Shown here piece by piece: positions 10,709 to 19,131 of a DNA stretch of 64,000 nucleotides (its first letter is position 1; each line of letters starts with the position of its first letter). The position numbers were made by a program, and so were the translations under genes. Source of the stretch: Stenotrophomonas hibiscicola ATCC 19867 (GTDB lineage: Bacteria > Pseudomonadota > Gammaproteobacteria > Xanthomonadales > Xanthomonadaceae); contig NZ_KB907499.1 in the NCBI RefSeq assembly GCF_000382065.1, positions 692,592 to 756,591 on the forward strand. Direction: 5' to 3'. The notes beneath the pieces were generated by a model, which was given only the letters and a program-made list of their open reading frames with translations, made no database searches and was not told where the DNA came from.

Positions 10709-12520
10709 ATGAATAACCGCATTCCCCCCGGTCCGGGCGCTGTGCCCATGCCGTCACGCCGCCTGTTCGTGCAAGGCCTGGCTGCTGGCGGCGTGGCCGC
10801 TGGCATCGCCGCTGTCGGCGTGCCGCAGCGCGCGCTTGCCGCCGCCCGCGCCACGCCTCGCCTGGCCGGCGCCCCGGCCGTGCTCAGCGACACCCGCATC
10901 GAACTGGCCATCGGCGAATCGCTGGCCAACTTCACCGGGCGCACCCGCCCGGCGATCACCGTCAACGGATCGCTGCCGGCACCGATCCTGCGCTGGCGCG
11001 AAGGCCAGACCGTGGACCTGTTCGTGCGCAACACGCTGGAGCGCCACCCGACCTCGATCCACTGGCACGGCATCCTGCTGCCGGCCAACATGGACGGCGT
11101 GCCCGGCCTGAGCTTCAACGGCATCGGCCCCGGCGACACCTACCACTACCACTTCCAGCTGAAGCAGTCGGGCACCTACTGGTACCACAGCCATTCGATG
11201 TTCCAGGAGCAGGCCGGCCTGTACGGTGCACTGATCATCGATCCGGCCGAGCCAGCGCCTTACCACCACGACCGCGAGCACGTGATCCTGCTGTCCGACT
11301 GGACCGACATGGACCCGGGTGCGTTGTTCCGCCGCATGAAGAAGCTTGCCGAGCACGACAACTACTACAAGCGCACCCTGCCCGACTTCCTGCGCGATGC
11401 GAAGCGTGACGGCTGGTCGGCCGCGCTGTCCGACCGCGGCATGTGGGGCCGGATGCGCATGACGCCCACCGACATCTCCGACATCAACGCGCACACCTAC
11501 ACCTACCTGATGAACGGTACGGCGCCAGCCGGCAACTGGACCGGGCTGTTCCGCAGCGGGGAAAAGGTACTGCTGCGCTTCATCAATGGCGCCTCGATGA
11601 CCTACTTCGATGTGCGCATTCCCGGCCTGAAGATGACCGTGGTCGCCGCCGATGGCCAGTACATCCATCCGGTCAGCATCGATGAGTTCCGCATCGCTCC
11701 CGCCGAAACCTACGATGTGCTGGTCGAGCCCACCGGCCAGGACGCGTTTACCATCTTCTGCCAGGACATGGGCCGCACCGGCTTCGCTGCCGGCACGCTG
11801 GCGGTACGCCATGGCCTGCAGGCGCCGATCCCTGCACGCGACCCGCGCCCGTTGCTGACCATGAGCGACATGGGGCATGACATGGGCGGTGGCGGTCATG
11901 GCGGGCACGACATGACCGCGATGAAGGGCATGGAAGGCGGCTGCGGCGCCAGCATGGGCCACGGTGCGCATGGCGGCGGTGATGCCGCCAGCAAGGCGCC
12001 AAAGCACCCGCCCAGCGAGCGCAACAACCCGCTGGTGGACATGCAGAGTTCGGCTACCGAACCGAAGCTGGACGACCCCGGCATCGGCCTGCGCGACAAC
12101 GGCCGCAAGGTCCTGACCTACGGCGCGATGCGCAGCCTGTTTGAAGACCCCGATGGCCGCGAGCCCAGTCGTGAAGTCGAGCTGCACCTGACCGGCCACA
12201 TGGAGAAATTCTCCTGGTCGTTCGACGGCATCCCGTTCGCCAGCGCCGAGCCGCTGCGGCTGAACTACGGCGAGCGCATGCGCATCGTGCTGGTCAACGA
12301 CACCATGATGCAGCACCCGATCCATCTGCACGGCGTGTGGAGCGATCTGGAAAACGCAGAAGGCGAATTCCAGGTGCGCAAGCACACCATCGACATGCCA
12401 CCCGGTACACGCCGCAGCTACCGCGTGCGCGCCGACGCGCTCGGCCGCTGGGCCTATCACTGCCATCTGCTGTACCACATGGAAGCGGGCATGATGCGCG
12501 AAGTGAGGATCGAAGAATGA
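10709..12520 (+). CDS. copA: periplasmic multicopper oxidase CopA
   Basis: A 603-residue copper resistance oxidase. A twin-arginine signal (SRRLFVQGLAAGG, near residue 15) indicates export in folded form. Three cupredoxin domains follow, with copper ligands in HWHGILL (about 116), YWYHSHSMFQEQ (about 158), HPIHLHG (about 532) and HCHLLYHMEAGM (about 588). A Met/His-rich insert, MGHDMGGGGHGGHDM onward (about 385-430), should bind extra Cu(I). The ATG at 10709 is chosen because CTGGAG lies 8 bases upstream; a GTG 18 bp earlier is in frame. It overlaps copB by ATGA, implying translational coupling. The product probably oxidises Cu(I) to less toxic Cu(II) in the periplasm. Confidence 0.95.
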   Translation: MNNRIPPGPGAVPMPSRRLFVQGLAAGGVAAGIAAVGVPQRALAAARATPRLAGAPAVLSDTRIELAIGESLANFTGRTRPAITVNGSLPAPILRWREGQTVDLFVRNTLERHPTSIHWHGILLPANMDGVPGLSFNGIGPGDTYHYHFQLKQSGTYWYHSHSMFQEQAGLYGALIIDPAEPAPYHHDREHVILLSDWTDMDPGALFRRMKKLAEHDNYYKRTLPDFLRDAKRDGWSAALSDRGMWGRMRMTPTDISDINAHTYTYLMNGTAPAGNWTGLFRSGEKVLLRFINGASMTYFDVRIPGLKMTVVAADGQYIHPVSIDEFRIAPAETYDVLVEPTGQDAFTIFCQDMGRTGFAAGTLAVRHGLQAPIPARDPRPLLTMSDMGHDMGGGGHGGHDMTAMKGMEGGCGASMGHGAHGGGDAASKAPKHPPSERNNPLVDMQSSATEPKLDDPGIGLRDNGRKVLTYGAMRSLFEDPDGREPSREVELHLTGHMEKFSWSFDGIPFASAEPLRLNYGERMRIVLVNDTMMQHPIHLHGVWSDLENAEGEFQVRKHTIDMPPGTRRSYRVRADALGRWAYHCHLLYHMEAGMMREVRIEE

Positions 12521-13542
12521 GCCGCTCACTGCTTTCCCCCAGCCTGCTGGCGCTGGGCCTGGCTGCTGCAATGCCGGTGTTCGCGCAGTCGCACGCCGGC
12601 CATGGCATGGGCGCGATGAACGTGCCTGCGAAGAGCGCGAAGACCCCGGCCGAAACGGTCGATCATTCAAAGATGGATCATTCGGAGATGGACATGGGTG
12701 CGGCGGATCACGCCGGCATGGACCACTCCACGATGGACCACTCGAAGATGGACCATGGCGCGATGCAGCCAGCGGCGATGGACCATTCGCAGATGGACCA
12801 CGAGGCGATGGGCCACGGCACGCCTGCACCCACCGAACCGCGCGAACCGATCCCGGTCCCGACTGATGCCGACCGCGCCGCCGCCTTCCCGCCGATCGCG
12901 CATGGCGCGATGGAACACGCGCCGGAGATCAACAGCCTGCTGCTGTTCGACCGGCTTGAGCATTGGGATGGCAAGAGCAGCAACGGCCAGGCCTGGGAAG
13001 CCACCGGCTGGATCGGCGGCAACATCAACCGCCTGTGGCTGCGCACCGATGGCGAACGCAGCCGCGGCCGCACCGAATCGTCGTCACTGGAAGCACTGTA
13101 TGGTCGCAGCGTGTCGCCGTGGTGGGACGTGCTGGTCGGCGTGCGCCAGGACTTCCGCCCGTCCGACTCGCGCACATGGGCGGCCATCGGCATCCAGGGT
13201 CTGGCGCCGTACAAGTTCGAAAGCTCGGCCACGCTGTACATGGGCTCCGGCGGCGAGGTGCTGGCCAAGGCCGAGGTCGAGTACGACGTGCTGTTGACCA
13301 ACCGATTGATCCTGCAGCCGCTGCTGGAAGCCACCGTTGCGGCCAAGGACGAGCAGGAGTACGGCATCGGCCGTGGCCTGAACAAGGTAGAGGCCGGCCT
13401 GCGCCTGCGCTACGAGTTCAGCCGTCGCTTCGCGCCCTACATCGGCATCAGTCACGAACGCAGTTTTGGCGACACCGCCGACTATGCCGGTGACCACGCG
13501 CGCGACACGCGCTGGGTGGCCGGCGTGCGCATGTGGTTCTGA
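12517..13542 (+). CDS. copB: outer-membrane copper resistance protein CopB
   Basis: A 341-residue CopB. It has a signal peptide to about residue 22 (ending VFAQS), then a Met/His/Asp repeat region (MDHSKMDHSEMD and variants, about residues 45-95) for copper binding. The remaining 220 residues form a beta-rich domain with aromatic and Gly patterns of an outer-membrane barrel, ending RWVAGVRMWF with the terminal Phe usual for BAM substrates. The start is the ATG overlapping the copA stop. It completes the copLAB unit. Confidence 0.93.
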   Translation: MSRSLLSPSLLALGLAAAMPVFAQSHAGHGMGAMNVPAKSAKTPAETVDHSKMDHSEMDMGAADHAGMDHSTMDHSKMDHGAMQPAAMDHSQMDHEAMGHGTPAPTEPREPIPVPTDADRAAAFPPIAHGAMEHAPEINSLLLFDRLEHWDGKSSNGQAWEATGWIGGNINRLWLRTDGERSRGRTESSSLEALYGRSVSPWWDVLVGVRQDFRPSDSRTWAAIGIQGLAPYKFESSATLYMGSGGEVLAKAEVEYDVLLTNRLILQPLLEATVAAKDEQEYGIGRGLNKVEAGLRLRYEFSRRFAPYIGISHERSFGDTADYAGDHARDTRWVAGVRMWF

Positions 13543-13622
13543 GCAGCGGATCGTGAGCAATGGCCAGCCCCGGCAGCCGCCGGGGCCGGCTACACTGCGC
13601 CACGTCCAATGCAGGCACCGCC

Positions 13623-14135
13623 ATGTCGTTGCAGATCCGCCGCGCCACCCTTGCCGATGTCGACGCGCTGTCGGCCATCGCAATTGCCACCTACAACGAA
13701 ACCTGGGGCGATTCCTATCCGCCGCAGGAGCTGCACGATTTCCTGCAGGCGCACTACAGCAGCGAACCGCAGCGCATCGAACTGTCCGACCCACGCAGCG
13801 CGATCTGGCTGCTGATGGACGGTGATGCCGTGGTCGGCTATCTGGCCGCCGGTGCCAACACCCTGCCGCACACGGATGCATGCGAGGGCGACATCGAACT
13901 GAAGCGGTTCTACATTCTGGCTGCACACCAGAACGGCGGCCATGGTGCACGCATGATGGACGCGTTCATGGCCTGGCTGGACCAGCCGCAGCGCCGCACC
14001 CTGTGGGTGGGCGTATGGGAAGAAAACTTCGGCGCGCAGCGCTTCTACGCGCGCTATGGGTGCAGCAAGGTCGGCGAGTACGACTTCATCGTCGGCGACA
14101 CGCATGACCGCGAGCTCATCCTGCGGCGGCCGTGA
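13623..14135 (+). CDS. GNAT-family N-acetyltransferase
   Basis: A 170-residue single-domain GNAT protein. The N-terminal strand reads IRRATLADVDALSAIA, the acetyl-CoA loop region is NGGHGARMMDAFMAW (about residues 102-116), and the C-terminal signature is GVWEENFGAQRFYARYG (about 128-144). The substrate cannot be read from sequence. A clear paralogue with the same ENFGAQRFYARYG block is encoded at 38878-39399. The start at 13623 gives the canonical N-terminus; an ATG-less upstream extension is not used. Confidence 0.88.
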   Translation: MSLQIRRATLADVDALSAIAIATYNETWGDSYPPQELHDFLQAHYSSEPQRIELSDPRSAIWLLMDGDAVVGYLAAGANTLPHTDACEGDIELKRFYILAAHQNGGHGARMMDAFMAWLDQPQRRTLWVGVWEENFGAQRFYARYGCSKVGEYDFIVGDTHDRELILRRP

Positions 14136-14148
14136 TCACGCGCTCCAT

Positions 14149-14210
14149 GTAGCGTCGACCCGTGCTCGACTATGGCCTGCAACATCCAGTCGAGCATGGC
14201 TCGACGCTAC
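14149..14210. repeat. SMAG-type GTAG palindrome pair
   Basis: Inverted pair of units headed GTAGCGTCGA, a sequence subtype different from the GTAGAGCCGAG pairs. It lies between the convergent acetyltransferase and zinc-ribbon genes. Confidence 0.8.
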
Positions 14211-14213
14211 AAA

Positions 14214-14540
14214 CTAGAAATCGAACAACTCCGACAGGAAGCTGTCCTTCTTCTTTTTCTTGTAGCCGTGGCTGTACTGCTGGCCCCGGTTGTCCTCGTA
14301 GCGCTGGCCCAGATGACGGGTGTCGCGATGCATCACCGGCGGCGGCGCGGCGGCCGGCTGCGACTGCGCCGGGGCGGGCGGCGGTACCGCACTACCCGCA
14401 CCCGCGCGCTCGATGATCTTGTCCAGTTCACCACGATCCAGCCAGACACCACGGCAACCAGGGCAATAGTCGATCTCGATGCCATGGCGTTCGGCCATCT
14501 GCAGGGTCTGGGTCTTGCACACGGGGCACAGCATTGGCAT
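14214..14540 (-). CDS. zinc-ribbon (zf-TFIIB type) protein
   Basis: A 108-residue protein. Two CxxC knuckles (CPVCKT at residue 5 and CPGCRGVWLDRGELDKI at 26) form the TFIIB-like zinc ribbon seen in many small bacterial proteins of unknown role. A Pro/Ala/Gln linker follows, then a lysine run (KKKKK) and an acidic/aromatic tail (SELFDF). The start at 14540 is preceded by AGGAG; much longer in-frame extensions overlap the divergent CPBP gene and are rejected. The function is unknown; nucleic-acid or protein binding is an inference from the fold. Confidence 0.85.
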   Translation of the reverse strand: MPMLCPVCKTQTLQMAERHGIEIDYCPGCRGVWLDRGELDKIIERAGAGSAVPPPAPAQSQPAAAPPPVMHRDTRHLGQRYEDNRGQQYSHGYKKKKKDSFLSELFDF

Positions 14541-14683
14541 TGCTCCTGTCGGTCTGGTAACGACTGTACCTGCCCTGTGATGACTGTGCGGCAACACATG
14601 ACCGATGGCACAGGGACTTCCGGCGCGTGCCAGCGTGCCCGGCCCCTTCCACACTGCATGCTGGTTCCGCAGGGAGTGCGTGC

Positions 14684-15451
14684 ATGACCGTCCTGTCCCG
14701 CCTGCCCAGCGCCGCGCGCCTGCTGCTGGTGCTGCTCGGCGTCGGCGTTGGCCTGAATCTGCGCGACATCGCAGCCGCCGCAGGCACGCCGATTCCCGCC
14801 TTGCCCATTGCTTACGGCGGCAGCCTGCTCGACAACGCGCTGGCCGTGCTCGTGGCACTCCTGCTGGCCGCGCTGCTGCGGCCACGCGGGATGGGCCTGA
14901 TGACCAGCCTGGGGCTGCGCGGCAACGGCTGGGGCGGCCCGTTCTGGGTACTGCTGGCCAGCCTGCCCTGCTGGCTGGGCCTGGCGGTGCTCGGTTCACC
15001 GAACACCGCGCTGACCGCGTTGGACGCCACGATGCTGGCAGTGCTGTTCCCACTGGCCGAGGAAGTGCTGTTCCGCGGCCTCGGCTTCGTGCTGCTGGTG
15101 AAGATCGTGCGCGCCCCCTGGCCATGGCTCGCACTGCCGCAGGCGCTGTTGTTCGGCTGGGTGCACTGGCTGGGTTTCGGCGGGTTCGACGGCGGCGGCC
15201 TCGCGCTGTTCGTCGGCGCGGTGATCGCCCTGGGCGGCTTCATCTTCGCCTGGCTCGACCACCTCGACGGTGACACCTTGTGGTGCGGCCTGGTCCTGCA
15301 CGTGTCGATGAACCTGGCCTGGAACGTGTTCAGCCTTGATGACGCCGTTGCACTGGGCTGGCAGGCCACCGGCCTGCGCATCGGCACCGCCCTGCTCGCG
15401 GTCGCGATCCTGGCCTGGCACGTGCATCGCCGGCGCCAGACGCGGTTGTAA
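14684..15451 (+). CDS. CPBP-family intramembrane metalloprotease
   Basis: A 255-residue integral membrane protein with about seven hydrophobic segments. The glutamate motif EEVLFRG (about residues 127-133), a later phenylalanine/histidine motif (FGWVHWLGFGG) and HVSMNLAWNVF near 207 match the CPBP/Rce1 family of putative membrane proteases, often linked to bacteriocin maturation or prenyl-protein processing. The start is the ATG after GGGAGTGCGTGC. There is no bacteriocin-like neighbour, so the substrate is unknown. Confidence 0.85.
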   Translation: MTVLSRLPSAARLLLVLLGVGVGLNLRDIAAAAGTPIPALPIAYGGSLLDNALAVLVALLLAALLRPRGMGLMTSLGLRGNGWGGPFWVLLASLPCWLGLAVLGSPNTALTALDATMLAVLFPLAEEVLFRGLGFVLLVKIVRAPWPWLALPQALLFGWVHWLGFGGFDGGGLALFVGAVIALGGFIFAWLDHLDGDTLWCGLVLHVSMNLAWNVFSLDDAVALGWQATGLRIGTALLAVAILAWHVHRRRQTRL

Positions 15452-15545
15452 CGCCCACTTAGCTTGCCGTGCACGCCGGGATCACTACCGGCTTGCGCAT
15501 ACTTGCGCGCCTTTTGCTCCCCCTGTTGTCCGGAGTTGCCGCGTC

Positions 15546-15971
15546 ATGTTGCTGTCCAAGCGCTTTGTGGAACCGCGCGTCCTGCTCATCGAGGACGCCG
15601 AGGAAACCCAGGAACTGAGCCGTCTCGCCCTGGAAAGCCAGGCCTGCCAGGTCACCGCTGTCAGCAGCGCCGAGGCCGCGCTGGGCCTGCTCAACGCCGG
15701 TGAACCGTTCGACCTGCTGTTCACCGACGTCTGCCTGGGCGGCATCAGCGGCATCGAAACCGCCAACCGCGTGCGCGAGCACCTGCCGCAGCTGCCGATC
15801 CTGGTCACCTCCGGCATGGATCAGCATCGCGTGCTGCCGCAGCTGCGCGCCGGCATCCACTTCCTGCCCAAGCCATACAGCATGAGCGAGCTGCTCGATG
15901 CCATCCGCCTGTGCTTCCGGCACGCAGCGGATGCCGCGCTGATGCCGCCGCCGCAGGCCAGCGCGGCCTGA
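15546..15971 (+). CDS. stand-alone receiver-domain response regulator
   Basis: A 141-residue protein made of one CheY-like receiver domain. Acidic residues are in VLLIEDAEE (about residue 14), the phospho-acceptor Asp in LLFTDVCLGG (about 60), a Ser/Thr switch in LVTSGM, and the conserved Lys in FLPKPYS (about 109). There is no output domain, so it probably acts by protein contact or inside a phosphorelay. No kinase lies nearby. The start at 15546 is the only one that gives an intact first beta-strand. Confidence 0.88.
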   Translation: MLLSKRFVEPRVLLIEDAEETQELSRLALESQACQVTAVSSAEAALGLLNAGEPFDLLFTDVCLGGISGIETANRVREHLPQLPILVTSGMDQHRVLPQLRAGIHFLPKPYSMSELLDAIRLCFRHAADAALMPPPQASAA

Positions 15972-15978
15972 GGGGATC

Positions 15979-16068
15979 ATCCACGCATGGCGTGGATCTA
16001 CTGATTCCGTTTCTCGTCGGCGTGGATCCACGTCAACAACCCCGGTAGATCCACGCCATGCGTGGATT
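15979..16068. repeat. GTAGATCCACGC palindrome pair
   Basis: Two inverted units of GTAGATCCACGCCATGCGTG separated by about 40 bp, a further REP subtype; a single unit also occurs at 33937. It lies between the convergent response-regulator and esterase genes. Confidence 0.8.
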
Positions 16069-16078
16069 GAACCTGCGA

Positions 16079-17017
16079 TCAACCGCTGCTGTACGGCCCG
16101 CTACCCGGGAACACCTTCAGCAGTGCGCGGGTGATCATGTCCGGGTAGACCGTGAAGTGATCCTCGTCATCGATCACCATGTTCTCCACCTTCAACGATC
16201 GCCCGCTGCTGCGCAGCTGCTCGGCGAATTCTGCGTTGTGGCGCAGCATGTCGTTGCGGGTGAAATAACGCGGTTCGGGCTTGACCGTTTCAAAGCTGCC
16301 CACCGACAGCACCACCGTGGTCGGCTGCGCCGGCGCCTTGGCCTCGGCCTGCATGCGCGGCACCCGATGGTCGTCGAACCACAGTGATGGGCTGGAGAGG
16401 ATGTAGGTGCGGAACATGTCCGGGCGCGTGGTCAGCACATAGGCGCCGAACAGGCCACCATAGGAATGACCCGCATAGGCGCGCCGCGCCGGATCAGTGC
16501 GGTAGCGCGCATCGATCATCGGCAGCACCCGCTCGGCGAGGAAATCGCGATAGTGCGCCGCGCCACCGTAGCTCACGTCATCGCTGTAATCACGCGGATC
16601 GGTACGCGCCGGATCGCTGGGCGTATAGTCGCGCGAGCGGCTCTGCTTGGAGGTCAGCCCTTCCTGCGGCGGCAGCCCGACCAGGATGAAATCCTCCAGG
16701 TTGACACCCTTCTGGCCCACCAGGTTGCGCACGCTGCGCACCAGCGGGAAGCTGTACAGCGCATCGGTCACGTACAGCACCGGATAGCGCTTCTCCGGAT
16801 GCGCCGCGTAGTCAGCCGGCAGTGCTACCCAGACCGAATAATCGCGGCCGATCGGATCGTGCACGCGCAGCGCTTCGGTATCCGGCAGCACCACGCCCGA
16901 CACAGCGGCGGCCGGGCTCTCCTTCGCTTCACTCTGCGCTGCCGGCGGCGCCACCGACATCGCACAGCCACTCACGGCCAGGCAAGCCGCCACACTCCAT
17001 CCACGCACACGCTGCAT
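16079..17017 (-). CDS. alpha/beta-hydrolase esterase lipoprotein (Fes/esterase D-like)
   Basis: A 312-residue putative esterase. A lipoprotein signal (AACLAVSGC, about residues 10-18) points to membrane anchoring on the periplasmic side. The esterase-D-like fold shows YPVLYVTDALY (about 78), the nucleophile elbow GHSYGGLFGAYVL (about 192) and a late His in DEDHFTV (about 288). Enzymes of this family hydrolyse siderophore or short-chain esters. The start at 17017 is used because it begins the signal peptide; GGGAGC precedes it. It has a relative of the same fold immediately upstream (17100-17951). Confidence 0.8.
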   Translation of the reverse strand: MQRVRGWSVAACLAVSGCAMSVAPPAAQSEAKESPAAAVSGVVLPDTEALRVHDPIGRDYSVWVALPADYAAHPEKRYPVLYVTDALYSFPLVRSVRNLVGQKGVNLEDFILVGLPPQEGLTSKQSRSRDYTPSDPARTDPRDYSDDVSYGGAAHYRDFLAERVLPMIDARYRTDPARRAYAGHSYGGLFGAYVLTTRPDMFRTYILSSPSLWFDDHRVPRMQAEAKAPAQPTTVVLSVGSFETVKPEPRYFTRNDMLRHNAEFAEQLRSSGRSLKVENMVIDDEDHFTVYPDMITRALLKVFPGSGPYSSG

Positions 17018-17099
17018 CCACACGCTCCCATTGCGGGCGGCGCACCGGATGGCGCCGCTGCCGCATCCTTGCATGGTGCGCAACCCGCTGCCAGCGCGG

Positions 17100-17951
17100 T
17101 CAAGGCGAGGCCGGCGGCGCCGGGAACAGTGTGCGCAGCGCCTGCAATGCGGCCGGATGATAGATCGTAGCGTGGGCTTCTTCCGGCAACGGCAGGTACT
17201 TCACCAGCGGCGACGGCGAAGCCTGCTGCAGCAACTCGGCCAGTCGTGCAGTGGATGCGGCCAGCTCCGGCTGCCCACTGCTGGCCAGGAATACGCGCGG
17301 CTGCGCACGCGTCACCGCCGGCAGCTGCTTGGCCGCCCCGGCCAGCATTGCACCACGGTTCCACCACAGGCTGGGGTCCAGCGCGATATAGCTGTTGAAC
17401 AGTGTCGGTTCCTGCAGCAGCGTTTCGACCACGAACAGGCCGGCCAGCGATTCGCCGATCAACGCGCGTTCGTCGGTAGTCGGGTAGCGCTGGCGCACCT
17501 GCGGCATCAGCTCTTCGCGCAGGAACGCGCGGTAGGCCGCCGAACCACCAATGCGCGGCGCGATCTTCCGGTCCTGCGGGTCGTTGCTGGGGCCGGTCAT
17601 GTCGCGGCGGCGCTCGGTGTTCTCGATGCCAACCAGCAGGAACGGACGCATGCTGCCGTTGCCGCTCAGCACCTGCACCAGCCCGGCCACATGCAGGAAG
17701 TCCTCACCGATGCCGCCATCGGCCATGTACAGCACCGGCAGCGGCGCCTTCGGATCCAGGCCCCACGGCTGCGGGCGGTAAACATTGATGCGGCGGGTTT
17801 CGCCCAGCGCCTTCGACCCGATGGTGAAGGTCTCGCCGATGGCCAAAGGCGAGGCGGCAGCGGGCGGCGCGGTTTCTGCAGCCATCAGCGGCGCGGCGGA
17901 GACAGCGGACAACAACAGCGACAGCACGATCAGACGCATGGGGCGGACCAT
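17100..17951 (-). CDS. secreted alpha/beta-hydrolase esterase
   Basis: A 283-residue esterase related to the preceding one. The signal peptide is RLIVLSLLLSAVSAAPLMAAE. The body shows LPVLYMADGG (about residue 75), the nucleophile elbow ALIGESLAGLFVVETLL (about 160) with GESLAG in place of GHSYGG, and EEAHATIYHPAA at the C-terminus with the catalytic His. ATG 17951 is chosen; an internal ATG at 17939 begins the hydrophobic core more tightly and is a possible alternative. It lies 82 bp upstream of the first esterase, so the two probably form an operon. Confidence 0.78.
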   Translation of the reverse strand: MVRPMRLIVLSLLLSAVSAAPLMAAETAPPAAASPLAIGETFTIGSKALGETRRINVYRPQPWGLDPKAPLPVLYMADGGIGEDFLHVAGLVQVLSGNGSMRPFLLVGIENTERRRDMTGPSNDPQDRKIAPRIGGSAAYRAFLREELMPQVRQRYPTTDERALIGESLAGLFVVETLLQEPTLFNSYIALDPSLWWNRGAMLAGAAKQLPAVTRAQPRVFLASSGQPELAASTARLAELLQQASPSPLVKYLPLPEEAHATIYHPAALQALRTLFPAPPASP

Positions 17952-18112
17952 ATTGGGAAAGCGCTGAGCATAGACCGCCGGAGGCACTGTCGTTCGCGGC
18001 ACTTTGCCGATCGACCGGAACTGGAGCACCATGGAGTCGGTGATGGTCATGCAACGCGCACCATGGCTCACGGACTGGTCACCGCCACGCTCATATCCAC
18101 AAGGAGGTTCCC

Positions 18113-18451
18113 ATGTTGAGTGTATTGATCGCCACCGCCCTTGCCGCCGCCTCACCTCAGGCCAGCAGCACTCCGCCAGCATCCGCAGCATATGCGGACT
18201 GCCTGCTCGCCCACCTCCAACCGGGATTGTCCGACCACGCGATCCCGCTGCTGCAGCAGGCCTGCGTCGCGAAGCATCCGGAGAGCTACGTCGCATATTC
18301 AGAACTGGAACGCCGGATCAGCGCGCAGCGCCGGGCTGACTTTGACGCGGCTCAAGCGGAAGCCGTGCGTTCCGCGAATGCGGCAGCGACGGCTGCACAA
18401 GAAGCTGCCGACGCGGCGGCCGCGAAAGCCAAGGGAATGCGGACGAAGTAG
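18113..18451 (+). CDS. small alanine-rich exported protein, unknown
   Basis: A 112-residue protein. A strong AAGGAGG stands 8 bases before the ATG. The N-terminus (LSVLIATALAAASPQASS) looks like a short signal peptide. A central region carries two cysteines (YADCLLAH and QQACVAKH, about residues 29 and 50), and the C-terminal third is an Ala/Glu/Arg helix ending in lysines. I do not recognise the family. It is followed by a bidirectional terminator and then the island boundary. Confidence 0.65.
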   Translation: MLSVLIATALAAASPQASSTPPASAAYADCLLAHLQPGLSDHAIPLLQQACVAKHPESYVAYSELERRISAQRRADFDAAQAEAVRSANAAATAAQEAADAAAAKAKGMRTK

Positions 18452-18474
18452 AGGCCCTGGACCAGGCAACAAAG

Positions 18475-18497
18475 AAGGCACCGCATTGCGATGCCTT
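18475..18497. terminator. bidirectional hairpin, probably the original tRNA-Lys terminator
   Basis: AAGGCA-CCGCATTGCGA-TGCCTT folds into a stem with T-rich flanks on both sides. It would end the 18113 gene. On the minus strand it also lies just beyond the displaced tRNA-Lys 3' fragment, so before the island inserted it was probably the terminator of tRNA-Lys. Confidence 0.65.
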
Positions 18498-18525
18498 TCT
18501 GAATGACCTGGGTCATGGGATGCAA

Positions 18526-18567
18526 TGGTGGGCCGCGAAGGATTCGAACCTTCGACCAAAAGATTAA
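18526..18567 (-). repeat. attL: 42-bp copy of the tRNA-Lys 3' end
   Basis: The sequence matches the 3' portion of the intact tRNA-Lys (23897-23938) over 42 bases with one mismatch at 18536 (C here, T there). It covers the CCA end, acceptor arm, T arm and part of the anticodon stem-loop, then identity stops. This is the classic footprint of site-specific integration into a tRNA gene, and it marks the left end of the island. Confidence 0.9.
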
Positions 18568-18600
18568 GAGTAACTGGGTAATTTCATTACTTTCAATTGG

Positions 18601-18818
18601 TTACGCCGCCACTCGTTCCACTTCAATCTTTAAAGCGGGCGCTTGTAAGCCTTGAGCCACAACGGGCGCAGGAATTTTGCGGAACGGATTTCCTCCCCCT
18701 CCAGTTGCCTCAACAAGGCCTACCCCATCCCCCCGAATGACGGATCCTGGTCGGCCTTGGCCAGCCGGTTGCCCCGGACCCTCTCCTGCCATTCCAGAAT
18801 CTTGGCGACGTCCCGACG
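18601..18818 (-). pseudogene. truncated, frameshifted unknown gene next to attL
   Basis: On the minus strand a coding-like frame runs from the poly-C tract: VAKILEWQERVRGNRLAKAD and then QDPSFGGMG, where it hits a stop within a G-rich run. Shifting frame there continues as LVEATGGGGNPFRKIPAPVV to a stop at 18601. The composition looks like a real protein C-terminus, with a single-base error in the G run. Its 5' part is absent beyond the poly-C. I do not recognise the family. Confidence 0.45.
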
Positions 18819-18829
18819 CCCCCCCCCCC
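18819..18829. other. 11-bp poly-C tract at a gene-fragment junction
   Basis: A run of eleven C residues flanked by CGACG on the left and GCGGTGA on the right. Truncated coding fragments face away from it on both sides. The second poly-C tract (22544-22557) has nearly the same flanks, CGACG and GCCGTGA. Confidence 0.6.
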
Positions 18830-19016
18830 GCGGTGACCGATTACCCAGTGCCGGAAGTGGCTGAGGTGGGCCACGATCGCACCGTCATCAACCTCAAGAG
18901 CGAATGGTTGGACACCTGGCTCAACTCCCGACCCTAACCATATGGATGAGCTGCAAATGGCGATGGACGATCCGCAGCGCCCCCACTACGAACACACGTT
19001 TGAACAGGCCGCGTAA
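18830..19016 (+). pseudogene. 3' remnant resembling SOS response-associated peptidase (SRAP)
   Basis: Immediately right of the poly-C a plus-strand frame reads PVPEVAEVGHDRTVINLKSE and then WLDTWLNSRP before a stop at 18935. A one-base shift continues DPNHMDELQMAMDDPQRPHY to TAA at 19014-19016. The GHDR plus hydrophobic plus WLDTWL pattern resembles the C-terminal end of SRAP (YedK/HMCES-like) proteins, whose conserved His lies in a similar HxR context. The N-terminal catalytic Cys is missing because the gene is cut at the poly-C. The family assignment is tentative. Confidence 0.4.
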
Positions 19017-19025
19017 AAGCAAAAA

Positions 19026-19042
19026 GCCCTGCAATGCAGGGC
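19026..19042 (-). terminator. rho-independent terminator of the 19132 gene
   Basis: GCCCTGCAATGCAGGGC is a perfect hairpin followed on the minus strand by TTTTTGCTTTT. It sits about 90 bp after the stop of the minus-strand gene at 19132. Confidence 0.75.
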
Positions 19043-19131
19043 CTGTTGCAACCTAAAATCGGTGTTGACTGGCGCGGCTACTGCCCGCTGCATGGAAGAG
19101 CCCTTTCAAGGCGATGCGGAAGCAAATCCTC

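Noticed and set aside
14684..15451. Bacteriocin-processing locus around the CPBP protease
   Set aside because: No small precursor peptide with a double-Gly leader or transporter gene lies beside it.
18652..18864. Tyrosine integrase fragment next to attL
   Set aside because: I looked for R...HxxR...Y signatures on both strands near both ends of the island and found none; the local frames read as other remnants.
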